Below, in pieces: positions 28,851 to 37,117 of a stretch of DNA of 64,000 nt. The translations under genes were made by a program, and so were the position numbers. Source of the DNA: Ilumatobacteraceae bacterium (GTDB lineage Bacteria > Actinomycetota > Acidimicrobiia > Acidimicrobiales > Ilumatobacteraceae). Below the pieces are notes generated by a model. The model had not been told where the DNA came from and ran no database searches. It was given only the letters and a program-made list of their open reading frames with translations. The stretch's first letter is position 1, and each line of letters begins with the position of its first letter. Location of the stretch: contig JAFMNE010000001.1 in assembly GCA_017859395.1 (NCBI GenBank), positions 62,001-126,000 of the forward strand, written 5' to 3'.

Positions 28851-30779
28851 CTACGCGCCAGCGGCAGCTGCGATCCCCGCGGCGTCCAGGCCGTGACGGG
28901 CCAAGATGTCGTCGGGTGAGCCGTGAGTGAGGAACTGCGTGGGCAGCCCCAGCACGCGAATCTCTGGTGTTGCGCCATCGGTGGTGCGAAGAGCATCAGC
29001 AATGGCAGCGCCGATACCACCGGCAGCGATGCCATCTTCCACGGTGACGACGCGGCCGTGGCGCGCAGCGTCGGCGATCATGTCGGCATCCAGTGGAGAG
29101 CAGCAGCGCACATCCCACACGGTGGCCTCCACACCCTCGGCAGCGAGTTTTCCTGCGGCGGCCACCGCATCGGCCAGAGTGCGCCCCACAGCGCAGATAC
29201 ACACCTGGGCGTTGTCGTCGTGTCGAACACGGCGAGCGGAGATTCCTGAGCCGACGTCGCCGGGTTCGGCGCGGTGTGCCGCACCGCGCGGATAGCGAAT
29301 GGCAACAGGCCCGTCGTCGGCCAGCGTGGCGGCATCGGCCACCATCTGTTCCAGTTCAAGATCGCTCGACGGCGCCAAGACGCGCATACCGGGCACCTTG
29401 GAGAGCAACGCCATGTCGTATACGCCGTGATGGCTGGCACCGTCGGGTCCGGTGACGCCAGCTCGATCCAAACAGAACACAACCGGCAGGCGATGCAGGG
29501 CGACGTCGTACACCACCTGGTCCCAGGCGCGCGACAAGAAGGTGGAGTAGATCGCCACAACGGGGCGCAGGCCGGCCATTGCCATTCCTGCGGCTGCGGT
29601 CACCGCGTGCTGTTCGGCGATGCCGACGTCGAAGACCCGCTCGGGGTGCATCTCTTGCAATGGGAGTAGCCCGGTCGGCCCGGGCATGGCGGCGGTGATG
29701 GCCACCACGCGGTCGTCGGTGTCGGCCAAGCGACAGATCGCGCGAGAGAACGACTCGGTGTATCCACTCGGGCCGGATTTTGGTGGTCCCGACATCGGGT
29801 CGAAAGTGGGGGCATCGTGGAGGTGCTTCTCGTCGTCATCTTCGGCGGGCAAGTAGCCGCGGCCTTTTGAGGTCAGCAGGTGCACGACGATCGGGCCCTC
29901 GCTCGACAGTTCAATCGCGTTATGCAGCGCGTGCTCCACGGCTGCGATGTCGTGCCCGTCGACCGGGCCGGTGTAGCGCACGCCCAGCGCTTCGAAGAAC
30001 GCGGGGGGCTGTAAGAACTCGCGCACACCGGCCTTGAGTGCATCGAGAGCGCGTTCGGCCTGTGTTCCGACACCGGGCAGATCATGCAAGAACCGTTCGA
30101 TGCGACGTTGACGCCGCACGTACACCGGATTCATACGGATGTCGGTGAATACATGTGACAGTCGGTCGGTGAGTCGATCGACCACGGTGGTGGGTTCGTC
30201 TGGAGTTGGCCCACCGTCGTTCCATAGGTTCGACACCGTGGGCGCGTACGACCGGCCATTGTCGTTCAACACGATGATCACCCGGCGTCCGCTGTGCCCC
30301 AGGTTGTTCAGGGCTTCGAATGCCATACCGCCGGTCATTGCGCCGTCGCCGATTACCGCGACGATGTGGCGATGATCGTTACGCCCGGCATCGCGGGCAA
30401 CAGCGAGCCCGAAGGCATAGCTGAGCACCGTGGAGGCATGACTGTTTTCGATGAAGTCGTGGCGACTTTCCTCGCGGCTGGGATAGCCGGATAGTCCGCC
30501 GCCCTGGCGCAACTCATCAAAACGGTCGCGGCGCCCGGTGACGATTTTGTGCACATAGGCCTGATGGCCGGTATCCCACAGCACGGCATCGGTGGGTGAG
30601 TCGAACACCCGGTGGAGAGCGAGCGTCATCTCGACAGCGCCGAGGTTAGAGCCGAGGTGGCCGCCGGTGACGGACACCTTTTCGACGATGAACTGGCGGA
30701 TCTCCGCCGCCAACTCGTCGAGTTCGGGGTGGGAGAGTGCGCGCAGATCCCGTGGTTCGCTGAGGCGCTCGAGATGCAT
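28851..30779 (-). CDS. dxs: 1-deoxy-D-xylulose-5-phosphate synthase
   Basis: TPP enzyme joining pyruvate and glyceraldehyde 3-phosphate in the first step of the MEP isoprenoid pathway. 642 residues, full length. SHPELDELAAEIRQF, GGHLGSNLGAVEMTLALH, the TPP motif GDGAMTGGMAFEALNNLG ... LNDNGRSYAPT and the transketolase block DRAGVTGPDGASHHGVYD are all present. The ATG at 30779 has TAGCGT 9 nt upstream. It heads an operon with a crotonase-fold gene and a HisN-like phosphatase. It depends on TPP supplied via the thiamine operon. Confidence 0.97.
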   Translation of the reverse strand: MHLERLSEPRDLRALSHPELDELAAEIRQFIVEKVSVTGGHLGSNLGAVEMTLALHRVFDSPTDAVLWDTGHQAYVHKIVTGRRDRFDELRQGGGLSGYPSREESRHDFIENSHASTVLSYAFGLAVARDAGRNDHRHIVAVIGDGAMTGGMAFEALNNLGHSGRRVIIVLNDNGRSYAPTVSNLWNDGGPTPDEPTTVVDRLTDRLSHVFTDIRMNPVYVRRQRRIERFLHDLPGVGTQAERALDALKAGVREFLQPPAFFEALGVRYTGPVDGHDIAAVEHALHNAIELSSEGPIVVHLLTSKGRGYLPAEDDDEKHLHDAPTFDPMSGPPKSGPSGYTESFSRAICRLADTDDRVVAITAAMPGPTGLLPLQEMHPERVFDVGIAEQHAVTAAAGMAMAGLRPVVAIYSTFLSRAWDQVVYDVALHRLPVVFCLDRAGVTGPDGASHHGVYDMALLSKVPGMRVLAPSSDLELEQMVADAATLADDGPVAIRYPRGAAHRAEPGDVGSGISARRVRHDDNAQVCICAVGRTLADAVAAAGKLAAEGVEATVWDVRCCSPLDADMIADAARHGRVVTVEDGIAAGGIGAAIADALRTTDGATPEIRVLGLPTQFLTHGSPDDILARHGLDAAGIAAAAGA

Positions 30780-30788
30780 GCAGATGCG

Positions 30789-30848
30789 ACGCTACCGGCG
30801 CTGTTGGAACCTGTCGCACTCGTGCTGTGGTCTGCGCTCACCTAGAGT
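30789..30848. promoter_or_regulatory. Divergent promoters, dxs / acetolactate-synthase-like gene
   Basis: Minus TAGCGT at 30789-30794 (9 nt before dxs ATG) and plus TAGAGT at 30843-30848 (7 nt before GTG 30856) lie within a 76-bp divergent gap. Confidence 0.4.
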
Positions 30849-30855
30849 CGCGCCC

Positions 30856-32481
30856 GTGACCGAGATCATCGGACATCCAGGGGTGCAGACAACAGCGGTC
30901 ATGCGAGCCGCTGGCGTGGATCATCTCTTTACGTTGAACGGCGCCCATATCTGGCCCTTTTATGAGGGTGCACGTGACCGGGGTATGCGCATTGTCGACA
31001 CGCGCCACGAGGCGACTGCGGTGTTTGCCGCCGAGGCCTGGGCGAAGCTCACCCGTGGTCCGGGCTATGCGGCATTGACCGCTGGCCCCGGCGTCACCAA
31101 CGGTGTCTCGGCGATCACGTCGGCGGCATTTAATGGGTCGCCGGTGGTGGTGGTTGGTGGCCGCGCCCCACAACTGCGGTGGGGGTCGGGGTCGCTGCAG
31201 GAATTCGACCATGTGCCGGTGCTGGCGCCGATTGTGAAAGAGGCCCGAACAGTGACCGACCCGGCAGCGGCGGCCGATGTGATGTGCGACTTGGTGGCAT
31301 CGGCGGCGACGCCTGGCCGTGGTCCGGTGTTCGCCGATTTCCCACTCGATACGTTCCAGCCACACACCGTGGAACTCGACGAGCAGTGGTGGTCACAGGT
31401 CGACACTGGGTCCGAGCCCGATCCCGATGCGCTGGCCGCAGCGGTTGCGGCCCTGTCGTCGTCTGAACGCCCGGTGATGATGGTGGGCTCAGATGCCTAC
31501 TGGGGTGACGCCGATGTCGGCATTCTGGCCACGGCAACCGCGTGGGATATCCCGTGTTATGCGAACGGCCTGGGACGTGGCGTCGTGCCGGCGCGCCACC
31601 GACTCGGGTTCATGCGCACGCGCGGCCTGTGGCGGTCCCGTGCCGACCTCATCGTGGTCGTTGGGGCGCCTCTCGATTTCCGTCTGTCGTTCGGTGATTT
31701 CGGTGGCACGCCTGTGGTGCACCTCGTCGACCACGAGTCCAAGCGCGCGTCCCATGTCGAGGGCGTCGTCACCGTGGTCGGCGATATCTCGAGGTCGCTC
31801 ATGCATCTGGCGCTGGAGGCGCCCGCGTCGATGCGCCGTGATGATTGGGTGGGAGAAGTCCGTGCGGCCGAAGATGCCGCGGCCGCGGCCGATCGTGCCC
31901 TGCTCGATGATGACCATGATCCGGTGCGCCCGGGTCGTGTGTATGGCGAACTGCAGCGACGACTCGCCGACGATGCCGTGGTGATTTGCGATGGCGGCGA
32001 TTTCGCGTCGTATGCGGGCCGTCTCGTCGAGATGTCGCGCCCGGGATGCTGGCTCGACACCGGTCCCTACGGATGCCTTGGCAATGGGTTGGGGTACGCC
32101 CTCGCGGCCCGCCTTGCCCGGCCGTCGTCACAGGTGGTGCTGTTGCTCGGCGACGGTGCCGCAGGTTTTTCGCTCATGGACGTCGACACGCTGGTGCGCC
32201 ATCGACTGCCGGTGGTGATGGTGGTGGGGAACAATTCGATGTGGGGTCTCGAGAAACATCCGATGCAGATGATCTACGGCTGGGATGAGGCCTGCGACTT
32301 GGCGCCGGGGACGCGCTACGACGAGGTGGTTCGGTCCCTTGGTGGTGATGGAGAAACCGTCACCCGTCACGATCAGGTGGGTCCGGCCTTGGACCGGGCG
32401 TTTGCGTCATCGGTGCCGTATCTGGTGAATGTTCTCACCGACCCCGACGATGTGTACCCACGAACGTCGAATCTCGCCTAG
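30856..32481 (+). CDS. Acetolactate-synthase-like TPP-dependent enzyme
   Basis: 541-residue TPP enzyme of the IlvB/oxalyl-CoA-decarboxylase superfamily. The catalytic Glu is in RHEATAVFAAEAWAK, the central domain in RADLIVVVGAPLDFRLSFG, and the TPP/Mg motif in GDGAAGFSLMD ... VVGNNSMWGLEKH. It differs clearly from the ilvB product at 1.5 kb and lacks a partner small subunit, so it may not be an acetolactate synthase. Actinobacterial proteins of this type (mycobacterial IlvX-like) have unproven substrates. GTG 30856 is supported by TAGAGT 7 nt upstream. Confidence 0.9.
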   Translation: MTEIIGHPGVQTTAVMRAAGVDHLFTLNGAHIWPFYEGARDRGMRIVDTRHEATAVFAAEAWAKLTRGPGYAALTAGPGVTNGVSAITSAAFNGSPVVVVGGRAPQLRWGSGSLQEFDHVPVLAPIVKEARTVTDPAAAADVMCDLVASAATPGRGPVFADFPLDTFQPHTVELDEQWWSQVDTGSEPDPDALAAAVAALSSSERPVMMVGSDAYWGDADVGILATATAWDIPCYANGLGRGVVPARHRLGFMRTRGLWRSRADLIVVVGAPLDFRLSFGDFGGTPVVHLVDHESKRASHVEGVVTVVGDISRSLMHLALEAPASMRRDDWVGEVRAAEDAAAAADRALLDDDHDPVRPGRVYGELQRRLADDAVVICDGGDFASYAGRLVEMSRPGCWLDTGPYGCLGNGLGYALAARLARPSSQVVLLLGDGAAGFSLMDVDTLVRHRLPVVMVVGNNSMWGLEKHPMQMIYGWDEACDLAPGTRYDEVVRSLGGDGETVTRHDQVGPALDRAFASSVPYLVNVLTDPDDVYPRTSNLA

Positions 32482-32504
32482 GGCAGCCGCGGCATGCGTG
32501 GTTC

Positions 32505-32903
32505 TCAGCTCGGCGTGGTGGTCGCGCCGCAGCACTTCGACATGAAGCGCTCCAGGTCAACCAGCACCCGGGTGACCCGACCGGCGGCCACGAGGCCCCC
32601 GTCGTCGGTCACCGACACGGTGAAATGAAGCCGGCGACCCTCGGTGCGGTCGAGCACGGCTTCGGCGCGAACGGATGCGCCCACCGGCGTCGGCTGTAGA
32701 TGGTCGATCTGTACGCGCATCCCGACGGTGGTCGCATCATCGTCAAGGTGACCGGCAAGAGCGGTGCACGCAGCCTGTTCGCACAGGGCCAACAGGCGTG
32801 GTGTGCCGAGCACATCGATGTCGCCAGAACCAAGCGCGCGCGCGGTATCGCCGTCGGTGACGGTCAGGGTTGATTCACCGCGGAGGCCCACCGGTACGTT
32901 CAC
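32505..32903 (-). CDS. Hotdog-fold thioesterase, FlK-like
   Basis: 132-residue single-domain protein. The pattern LALCEQAACTALAGHL followed by GMRVQIDHLQPTPVGASVRAEAVL matches FlK-type (fluoroacetyl-CoA thioesterase-like) hotdog proteins, in which a Glu, Thr and His form the active site. Probably hydrolyses a small acyl-CoA. GTG 32903 has TAGCGT 8 nt upstream on its strand. Convergent with the TPP-enzyme gene and divergent from tldD. Confidence 0.8.
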   Translation of the reverse strand: MNVPVGLRGESTLTVTDGDTARALGSGDIDVLGTPRLLALCEQAACTALAGHLDDDATTVGMRVQIDHLQPTPVGASVRAEAVLDRTEGRRLHFTVSVTDDGGLVAAGRVTRVLVDLERFMSKCCGATTTPS

Positions 32904-32911
32904 GGCTCACG

Positions 32912-32957
32912 ACGCTAACCGATCCGCGACGACGCCGACACATGTCCGCTCTAGCAT
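32912..32957. promoter_or_regulatory. Divergent promoters, thioesterase / tldD
   Basis: Minus TAGCGT at 32912-32917 (8 nt before GTG 32903) and plus TAGCAT at 32952-32957 (6 nt before ATG 32964). Confidence 0.45.
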
Positions 32958-32963
32958 GGCCTG

Positions 32964-34361
32964 ATGATCGACGGTGATGTTCTTGAACGCGTCCTGTCCA
33001 CCGCCACGCGTCGCGGCGCGGCCTTTGCCGAGGTATTCGCCGAAGATCGCCGATCCACGGGGTTCTCCTTCGATGAGGGGCGCGTCGACCAGGTGACATC
33101 AGGACGCGACCGTGGAGCTGGCGTGCGCGTGGTGGTCGGTGACACCACCGGGTACGCACACACCGCGGATCTATCCGAGGCGTCGTTGATTGCGGCGGCC
33201 GAAGCGGCAGCGGAGGCTGCAGGTATGGGAGATGGCGCCGCGCGGGTGATCGCTCTCGACGGCGCCGGCCCGCGTCGCCATCCGGTCGGGGAGGTGCGGA
33301 TCGACCCGCGATCGATCCCCAAAGACGCCCGCGTCGATCTGTTACGCGCGGCCGATGACGCTGCGCGCGCCTACGACCCGCAGGTGGTGCAGGTGTCCGC
33401 AGGTGTCGCTGACAGCCGTCGCCGCATCCTGGTGGCCAACACCGATGGACTGCACGCCACCGATGAGGTCACTCGGGTGCTGTTCCGGGTGAACGTGGTG
33501 GCCGACGCCGACGGCGGCAAGCAGACCGGCTACCAGTCGATGGGACGCACCACCGGATGGGAAGCCTTCGATGAGTACGACGTCGCGGCCATGGGCAGTG
33601 ATGCAGCACGCCAGGCGGTGGTGAAACTGCGTGCCCGTCCCGCCCCCACGGGTGCGATGCCGGTGGTGATCGCCCGCGGAACCGGCGGGGTGCTGTTTCA
33701 CGAGGCGTGTGGCCATGGCCTCGAAGCCGACCACATCGCCAAAGACGCCAGTGTGTATGCCGGTCGGATGGGCGAGTTGGTGGCCTCGGAACTGGTCACG
33801 CTGGTCGACAATGGGTCAATGGCCGGAGAGTGGGGAGCGCTCGGCATCGACGACGAGGGGCATCCCACGCAGCACAACGTGTTGATTCAAGATGGGATCT
33901 TGGTCGACTACATGTGGGATCACCTACGCGCTCGGGACGCGGGTCGGGCGCCGTCGGGAAATGGTCGACGCGAGTCCTACGACTGTCTGCCGATGGTGCG
34001 GATGACCAACACTTACGTTCTTGCTGGCCCGCATGACCCCGATGAGATCGTGGCCGCAACCGACCACGGCGTGTACATCGCAGAACTCGGCGGCGGGTCA
34101 GTGAACACCGCCACCGGTGACTTTGTGTTCGGTATGCGCGAGGCCTACCTCATCGAGAACGGTCAGATCACCGAGCCATTGCGTGAGGGCAATCTCATCG
34201 GTAACGGCCCGCAGGTCCTGGCCGATATCGACATGCTGGCGGATGATTTTGCGATGGGGTCGCCGGGCACATGTGGCAAAGATGGTCAGGGTGTGCCCGT
34301 GGGCGATGGGCAGCCGACGCTGCGCGTGTCGTCGATGACGGTGGGTGGCACGGCGGCATGA
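32964..34361 (+). CDS. tldD: TldD metalloprotease subunit
   Basis: 465-residue zinc protease that works as a heterodimer with TldE, degrading unfolded or modified peptides and maturing some RiPP-type peptides. The zinc motif HEACGHGLEAD (HExxxH) lies after GTGGVLF. GEWGALGIDDEGHPTQHNVLI and GGGSVNTATGDFVFG are also typical. The start ATG follows TAGCAT by 6 nt. Its stop overlaps the tldE start as ATGA. Confidence 0.95.
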   Translation: MIDGDVLERVLSTATRRGAAFAEVFAEDRRSTGFSFDEGRVDQVTSGRDRGAGVRVVVGDTTGYAHTADLSEASLIAAAEAAAEAAGMGDGAARVIALDGAGPRRHPVGEVRIDPRSIPKDARVDLLRAADDAARAYDPQVVQVSAGVADSRRRILVANTDGLHATDEVTRVLFRVNVVADADGGKQTGYQSMGRTTGWEAFDEYDVAAMGSDAARQAVVKLRARPAPTGAMPVVIARGTGGVLFHEACGHGLEADHIAKDASVYAGRMGELVASELVTLVDNGSMAGEWGALGIDDEGHPTQHNVLIQDGILVDYMWDHLRARDAGRAPSGNGRRESYDCLPMVRMTNTYVLAGPHDPDEIVAATDHGVYIAELGGGSVNTATGDFVFGMREAYLIENGQITEPLREGNLIGNGPQVLADIDMLADDFAMGSPGTCGKDGQGVPVGDGQPTLRVSSMTVGGTAA

Positions 34362-35704
34362 GCGCCGACATCGCCGACCTTGTTGCATCGCTGGCTGCTG
34401 CTGCCGGGCCCGACGAGCAGATCGAGGCCTACGCGTCGCGAGGGTCATCCACCGAAGTGCGCGTGTGGCGCGGACAGGTGGAGCATTTCGTCTCCGCGGC
34501 CTCGGAGGGTGTGGGCGTGCGCGTGGTGTCGGGCGGGCGCACGGGGTTCGCCTATGCCGGAACCCTTGAGGCCGATGCGGTCGCGGAGGTATTGGCCGAG
34601 GCCCGCGAGAACGTTGCCTATGGCACCGCTGACCCTGATGCAGGTGTGGCCGAGCCGGACGGTGTCGAGCCGGTGGATATCGAGTTGTGGAGCGATGAAC
34701 TCGACCGGTTCGCCACCGCGGACAAGATTGAACTTGCACTTGAACTCGAGCGCATGGTGTTGGCTATGGACCCGCGGATCCGGGTCGATGATGCGAACTA
34801 CATCGACGGTGGTGGCGAGATGGCTGTTGCCACCTCTACGGGCATTGTGCGGCACCGTCGGGGGAACTCGTGTCATGTGTCGGTGTCGACCCTTGCCGAT
34901 GATGGCGACGAGACCCAGACCGGCTTTGGGTACTCCATTGGTGATCATCCAGGTGAGTTCGACCTTGAATGGGCAGCGCGTGAGGCCGTGGAACGGGCGA
35001 CGCGGCTACTCGGTGCCGAGAAGCCACCGTCGGAGCGCACCACGGTGATCTTCGATCCGTTCGTCACCGCTCAACTGTTGAGCATCATCGGCTCGACGCT
35101 GAACGGTGAGGCGGTGGTGCGAGGACGCAGTCTGTTCGCCGATCGGGTGGGTGACGTCATCGCCTCCGAGCTGGTGACCCTGATCGACGACCCGACCGAT
35201 GTCCGCGCGTACACCGCCACCGATGTCGATGGTGAAGGTTTGGCCACTCGGCGCAATGTGCTGATCGATGCCGGCCGCCTCGACCATTTCGTGCAGTCGA
35301 CGTACTCGGCACGGCGGGCGGGAGTGGTGTCGACGGGGAACGGGGTGCGTGGTGGCTATTCATCGACGCCGGGAACCGGGTGTCTTGCTCTGCAACTCGT
35401 ACCCGGGGCGCGTTCCCGCGATGATCTCATCGCCGATGTCGACCACGGCGTGCTGGTGCAGAGCCTGTCGGGGGTGCATTCGGGTGTGAACACCGTGTCG
35501 GGTGATGTGTCGGTGGGTGCCACGGGAATGACGATCCGCAACGGTGCGCTGGCCACCCCGGTGCGCGAGTTCACAGTGGCGAGCACGATTCAACGCCTTC
35601 TCACCGACGTTGTCGAGGTTGGCGGCGACATCGAATGGCTGCCGTCGCGGGCGGCTGGGGTGTCGCTGGTCGTGCGCGATGTGTCGGTGAGCGGCACATC
35701 GTGA
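34358..35704 (+). CDS. tldE: TldE/PmbA metalloprotease partner subunit
   Basis: 448-residue TldD/PmbA family protein without the HExxxH zinc motif, hence the TldE (non-zinc) partner. FDPFVTAQLLSIIGSTLNGEAVVRGRS and SGVHSGVNTVSGDVSVGATG match the family. ATG 34358 lies in the ATGA overlap with tldD. No precursor-peptide gene for a RiPP was found nearby, so a housekeeping role is likely. Confidence 0.93.
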   Translation: MSADIADLVASLAAAAGPDEQIEAYASRGSSTEVRVWRGQVEHFVSAASEGVGVRVVSGGRTGFAYAGTLEADAVAEVLAEARENVAYGTADPDAGVAEPDGVEPVDIELWSDELDRFATADKIELALELERMVLAMDPRIRVDDANYIDGGGEMAVATSTGIVRHRRGNSCHVSVSTLADDGDETQTGFGYSIGDHPGEFDLEWAAREAVERATRLLGAEKPPSERTTVIFDPFVTAQLLSIIGSTLNGEAVVRGRSLFADRVGDVIASELVTLIDDPTDVRAYTATDVDGEGLATRRNVLIDAGRLDHFVQSTYSARRAGVVSTGNGVRGGYSSTPGTGCLALQLVPGARSRDDLIADVDHGVLVQSLSGVHSGVNTVSGDVSVGATGMTIRNGALATPVREFTVASTIQRLLTDVVEVGGDIEWLPSRAAGVSLVVRDVSVSGTS

Positions 35705-35735
35705 TCGTGGGTGCCGTGGCGTTGGCGGTGAGTTG

Positions 35736-36560
35736 ATGCCGTGGTGGCAGGCGTTGGTGCTCGGCCTCGTGCAGGGCGCCACAGAGTTTTGGCCGGTGTC
35801 ATCAAGCGGTCATCTTGAACTCACTCGGTGGGTGTTTGGATGGGATGGCACCGGGTCGGATTCGGTCGACCAAGCAGTGGATGTCGCCTTGCATCTCGGC
35901 ACGTTGGTGGCGGTGGTGGGGTATTTCCGACACGACATCGTGGCGTTGGTTCGTGCCGGGATCGGGTCGTTCGTGCCGGGCCGAACTGTTGATAAGGGCT
36001 CGGCGCGGTTGGCGCGGTTGTATGTGGTGTCGGCTATTCCGGCGTCGTTGGCGGGCGTGATCTTTGACGACGTGATCGGCGATCGGCTCGGCACCCCGGC
36101 GATCATCGCGGTGTCGCTCATCGTTTTCGGTGTTGTGTTGTTCTGGGCCGACCGGGCGCCTGGCACGCGAGATGTGTCGTCGGTGGGTCTACGCGATGCG
36201 TTGACCATCGGAGCGGCGCAGGTGCTGGCGTTGAATCCCGGTACATCGCGTTCGGGCATCACGATTGCAGCGGGACGGCTGTGCGGGCTCAGCCGTGATG
36301 CAGCCGCACGTTTTGCCTTTGTCATGGGTGTTCCGGTGATTGCGGGCGCCGGTGTGTGGAAACTGGTGGGGCTTGCGCGCGATGGAGTGCCCGACGGCGT
36401 GGTGTCGGCCATGCTGGTTGGTGTGGCAGCAGCCACCGTGTCGGGCATGGCGGCGGTGTGGGCCACGTTGCGCATCATCCAGCGGGTGTCGTTCGCCCCG
36501 TTTGTGGCTTATCGGGTGGTGTTGGGAGTGGTCGTGCTGGTCGCGGTCGTTGCTGGCTGA
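35736..36560 (+). CDS. uppP: Undecaprenyl-diphosphatase (UppP/BacA)
   Basis: 274-residue integral membrane phosphatase that converts undecaprenyl diphosphate to the monophosphate carrier for cell-wall synthesis. The motifs GATEFWPVSSSGHLELTRW and LNPGTSRSGITIAAGRLCG are the two active-site signatures; a Trp replaces the usual Leu before PVSSSGHL. Eight or so hydrophobic segments. ATG 35736 follows tldE by 31 nt with GGCGGTGAG upstream; probably co-transcribed. It works with the PopT-like transporter at 13.3 kb. Confidence 0.94.
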   Translation: MPWWQALVLGLVQGATEFWPVSSSGHLELTRWVFGWDGTGSDSVDQAVDVALHLGTLVAVVGYFRHDIVALVRAGIGSFVPGRTVDKGSARLARLYVVSAIPASLAGVIFDDVIGDRLGTPAIIAVSLIVFGVVLFWADRAPGTRDVSSVGLRDALTIGAAQVLALNPGTSRSGITIAAGRLCGLSRDAAARFAFVMGVPVIAGAGVWKLVGLARDGVPDGVVSAMLVGVAAATVSGMAAVWATLRIIQRVSFAPFVAYRVVLGVVVLVAVVAG

Positions 36561-36715
36561 CGTCTCGATGTCGGTTCACCGGCGTGGTCACAGTCGTGGC
36601 CGGCCGACCAGAACGCAATCACCGCACACATCGCAACCACACCACGCATCAGGTCGGGGCGCTGTGCGCGCCAGGTGCGCCATCGCGCACCCGCATGGAT
36701 CAGCATCGGTGGCAC
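36509..36715 (-). CDS. Candidate 68-aa single-helix membrane peptide
   Basis: A short ORF starting GTG 36715 with a basic N-terminus, one hydrophobic helix (LMRGVVAMCAVIAFWSAG) and a Thr-rich tail. I do not recognise it. Support: TACGGT lies 6 nt before the GTG, the same leaderless promoter spacing seen for recognised genes here, and the 170-bp gap between uppP and fmdB is otherwise empty. Against: it overlaps the 3' end of convergent uppP by 52 nt. It could be a shadow ORF. Confidence 0.3.
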   Translation of the reverse strand: MPPMLIHAGARWRTWRAQRPDLMRGVVAMCAVIAFWSAGHDCDHAGEPTSRRQPATTATSTTTPNTTR

Positions 36716-36731
36716 GGGGCCACCGTAGGGG

Positions 36732-37073
36732 TCAGTCCGACGAGGTTGTTGTGCTCGTCGAGGTGTTTGTCGACGATGTCGTCGATGACGACGACGTGGA
36801 GGACGAGTCGCTCGACGTCGAACTGGTCGACGTGGTCTCTGAAGTGGTCGACGAGGTTGTGGTGCTCGATGATGACGCCGACGACGACCGGGCATCGTTT
36901 TTGTAGAAGCCACCGCCCTTGAAGGTCACCCCGATGGGCTGGAACACCTTCTTCACCGGCATCGTCTCGCCGGTGGTCGGATGAACGGCCTCGGTGAGGG
37001 CGTCATCGGTGAACGACTGCTGCACCTCGATGGTTTCGTCGGTGTCGATGAATTTGTACACGTAGGTCGGCAT
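36732..37073 (-). CDS. FmdB-family protein lacking zinc-ribbon cysteines, with Ser/Thr-rich tail
   Basis: 113 residues. Residues 1-60 follow the FmdB/regulatory-protein zinc-ribbon plan (MPTYVYKF, EVQQSFTDDALTEAV, IGVTFKGGGFYKND), but none of the usual cysteines is present and the zinc-ribbon loops read FIDTDE and HPTTGE instead. Residues 62-113 are almost pure Ser/Thr with a few Asp/Glu, an unusual low-complexity tail that could be disordered. Function unknown. ATG 37073 has TAATTT 10 nt upstream. Divergent from galU. Confidence 0.85.
   Translation of the reverse strand: MPTYVYKFIDTDETIEVQQSFTDDALTEAVHPTTGETMPVKKVFQPIGVTFKGGGFYKNDARSSSASSSSTTTSSTTSETTSTSSTSSDSSSTSSSSTTSSTNTSTSTTTSSD
36738..36897. 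repeat. Low-complexity trinucleotide-like tract (CGA/TCG/GTG)
   Basis: About 160 bp of short GTCGTCGAC/GACGACG/GTGGTC-type repeats encoding the Ser/Thr tail of the FmdB-like protein on the minus strand. It also gives Asp/Val-rich translations on the plus strand that are not genes. Prone to copy-number change. Confidence 0.6.
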
Positions 37074-37083
37074 GACGGTTCAA

Positions 37084-37111
37084 AAATTACCGCCGAAGTG
37101 TCCGATACGGT
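37084..37111. promoter_or_regulatory. Divergent promoters, fmdB-like / galU
   Basis: Minus TAATTT at 37084-37089 (10 nt before ATG 37073) and plus TACGGT at 37106-37111 (6 nt before GTG 37118) in a 44-bp gap. Confidence 0.4.
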
Positions 37112-37117
37112 CATGTT

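Noticed and set aside
32964-35704. RiPP (microcin-like) cluster around tldD/tldE
   Set aside because: No precursor peptide, cyclase or dehydrogenase genes nearby. Neighbours are housekeeping.
36732-36900. Plus-strand Asp/Val-rich ORFs and a possible acidic repeat protein
   Set aside because: These are alternative readings of the low-complexity tract encoding the Ser/Thr tail of the minus-strand FmdB-like protein.
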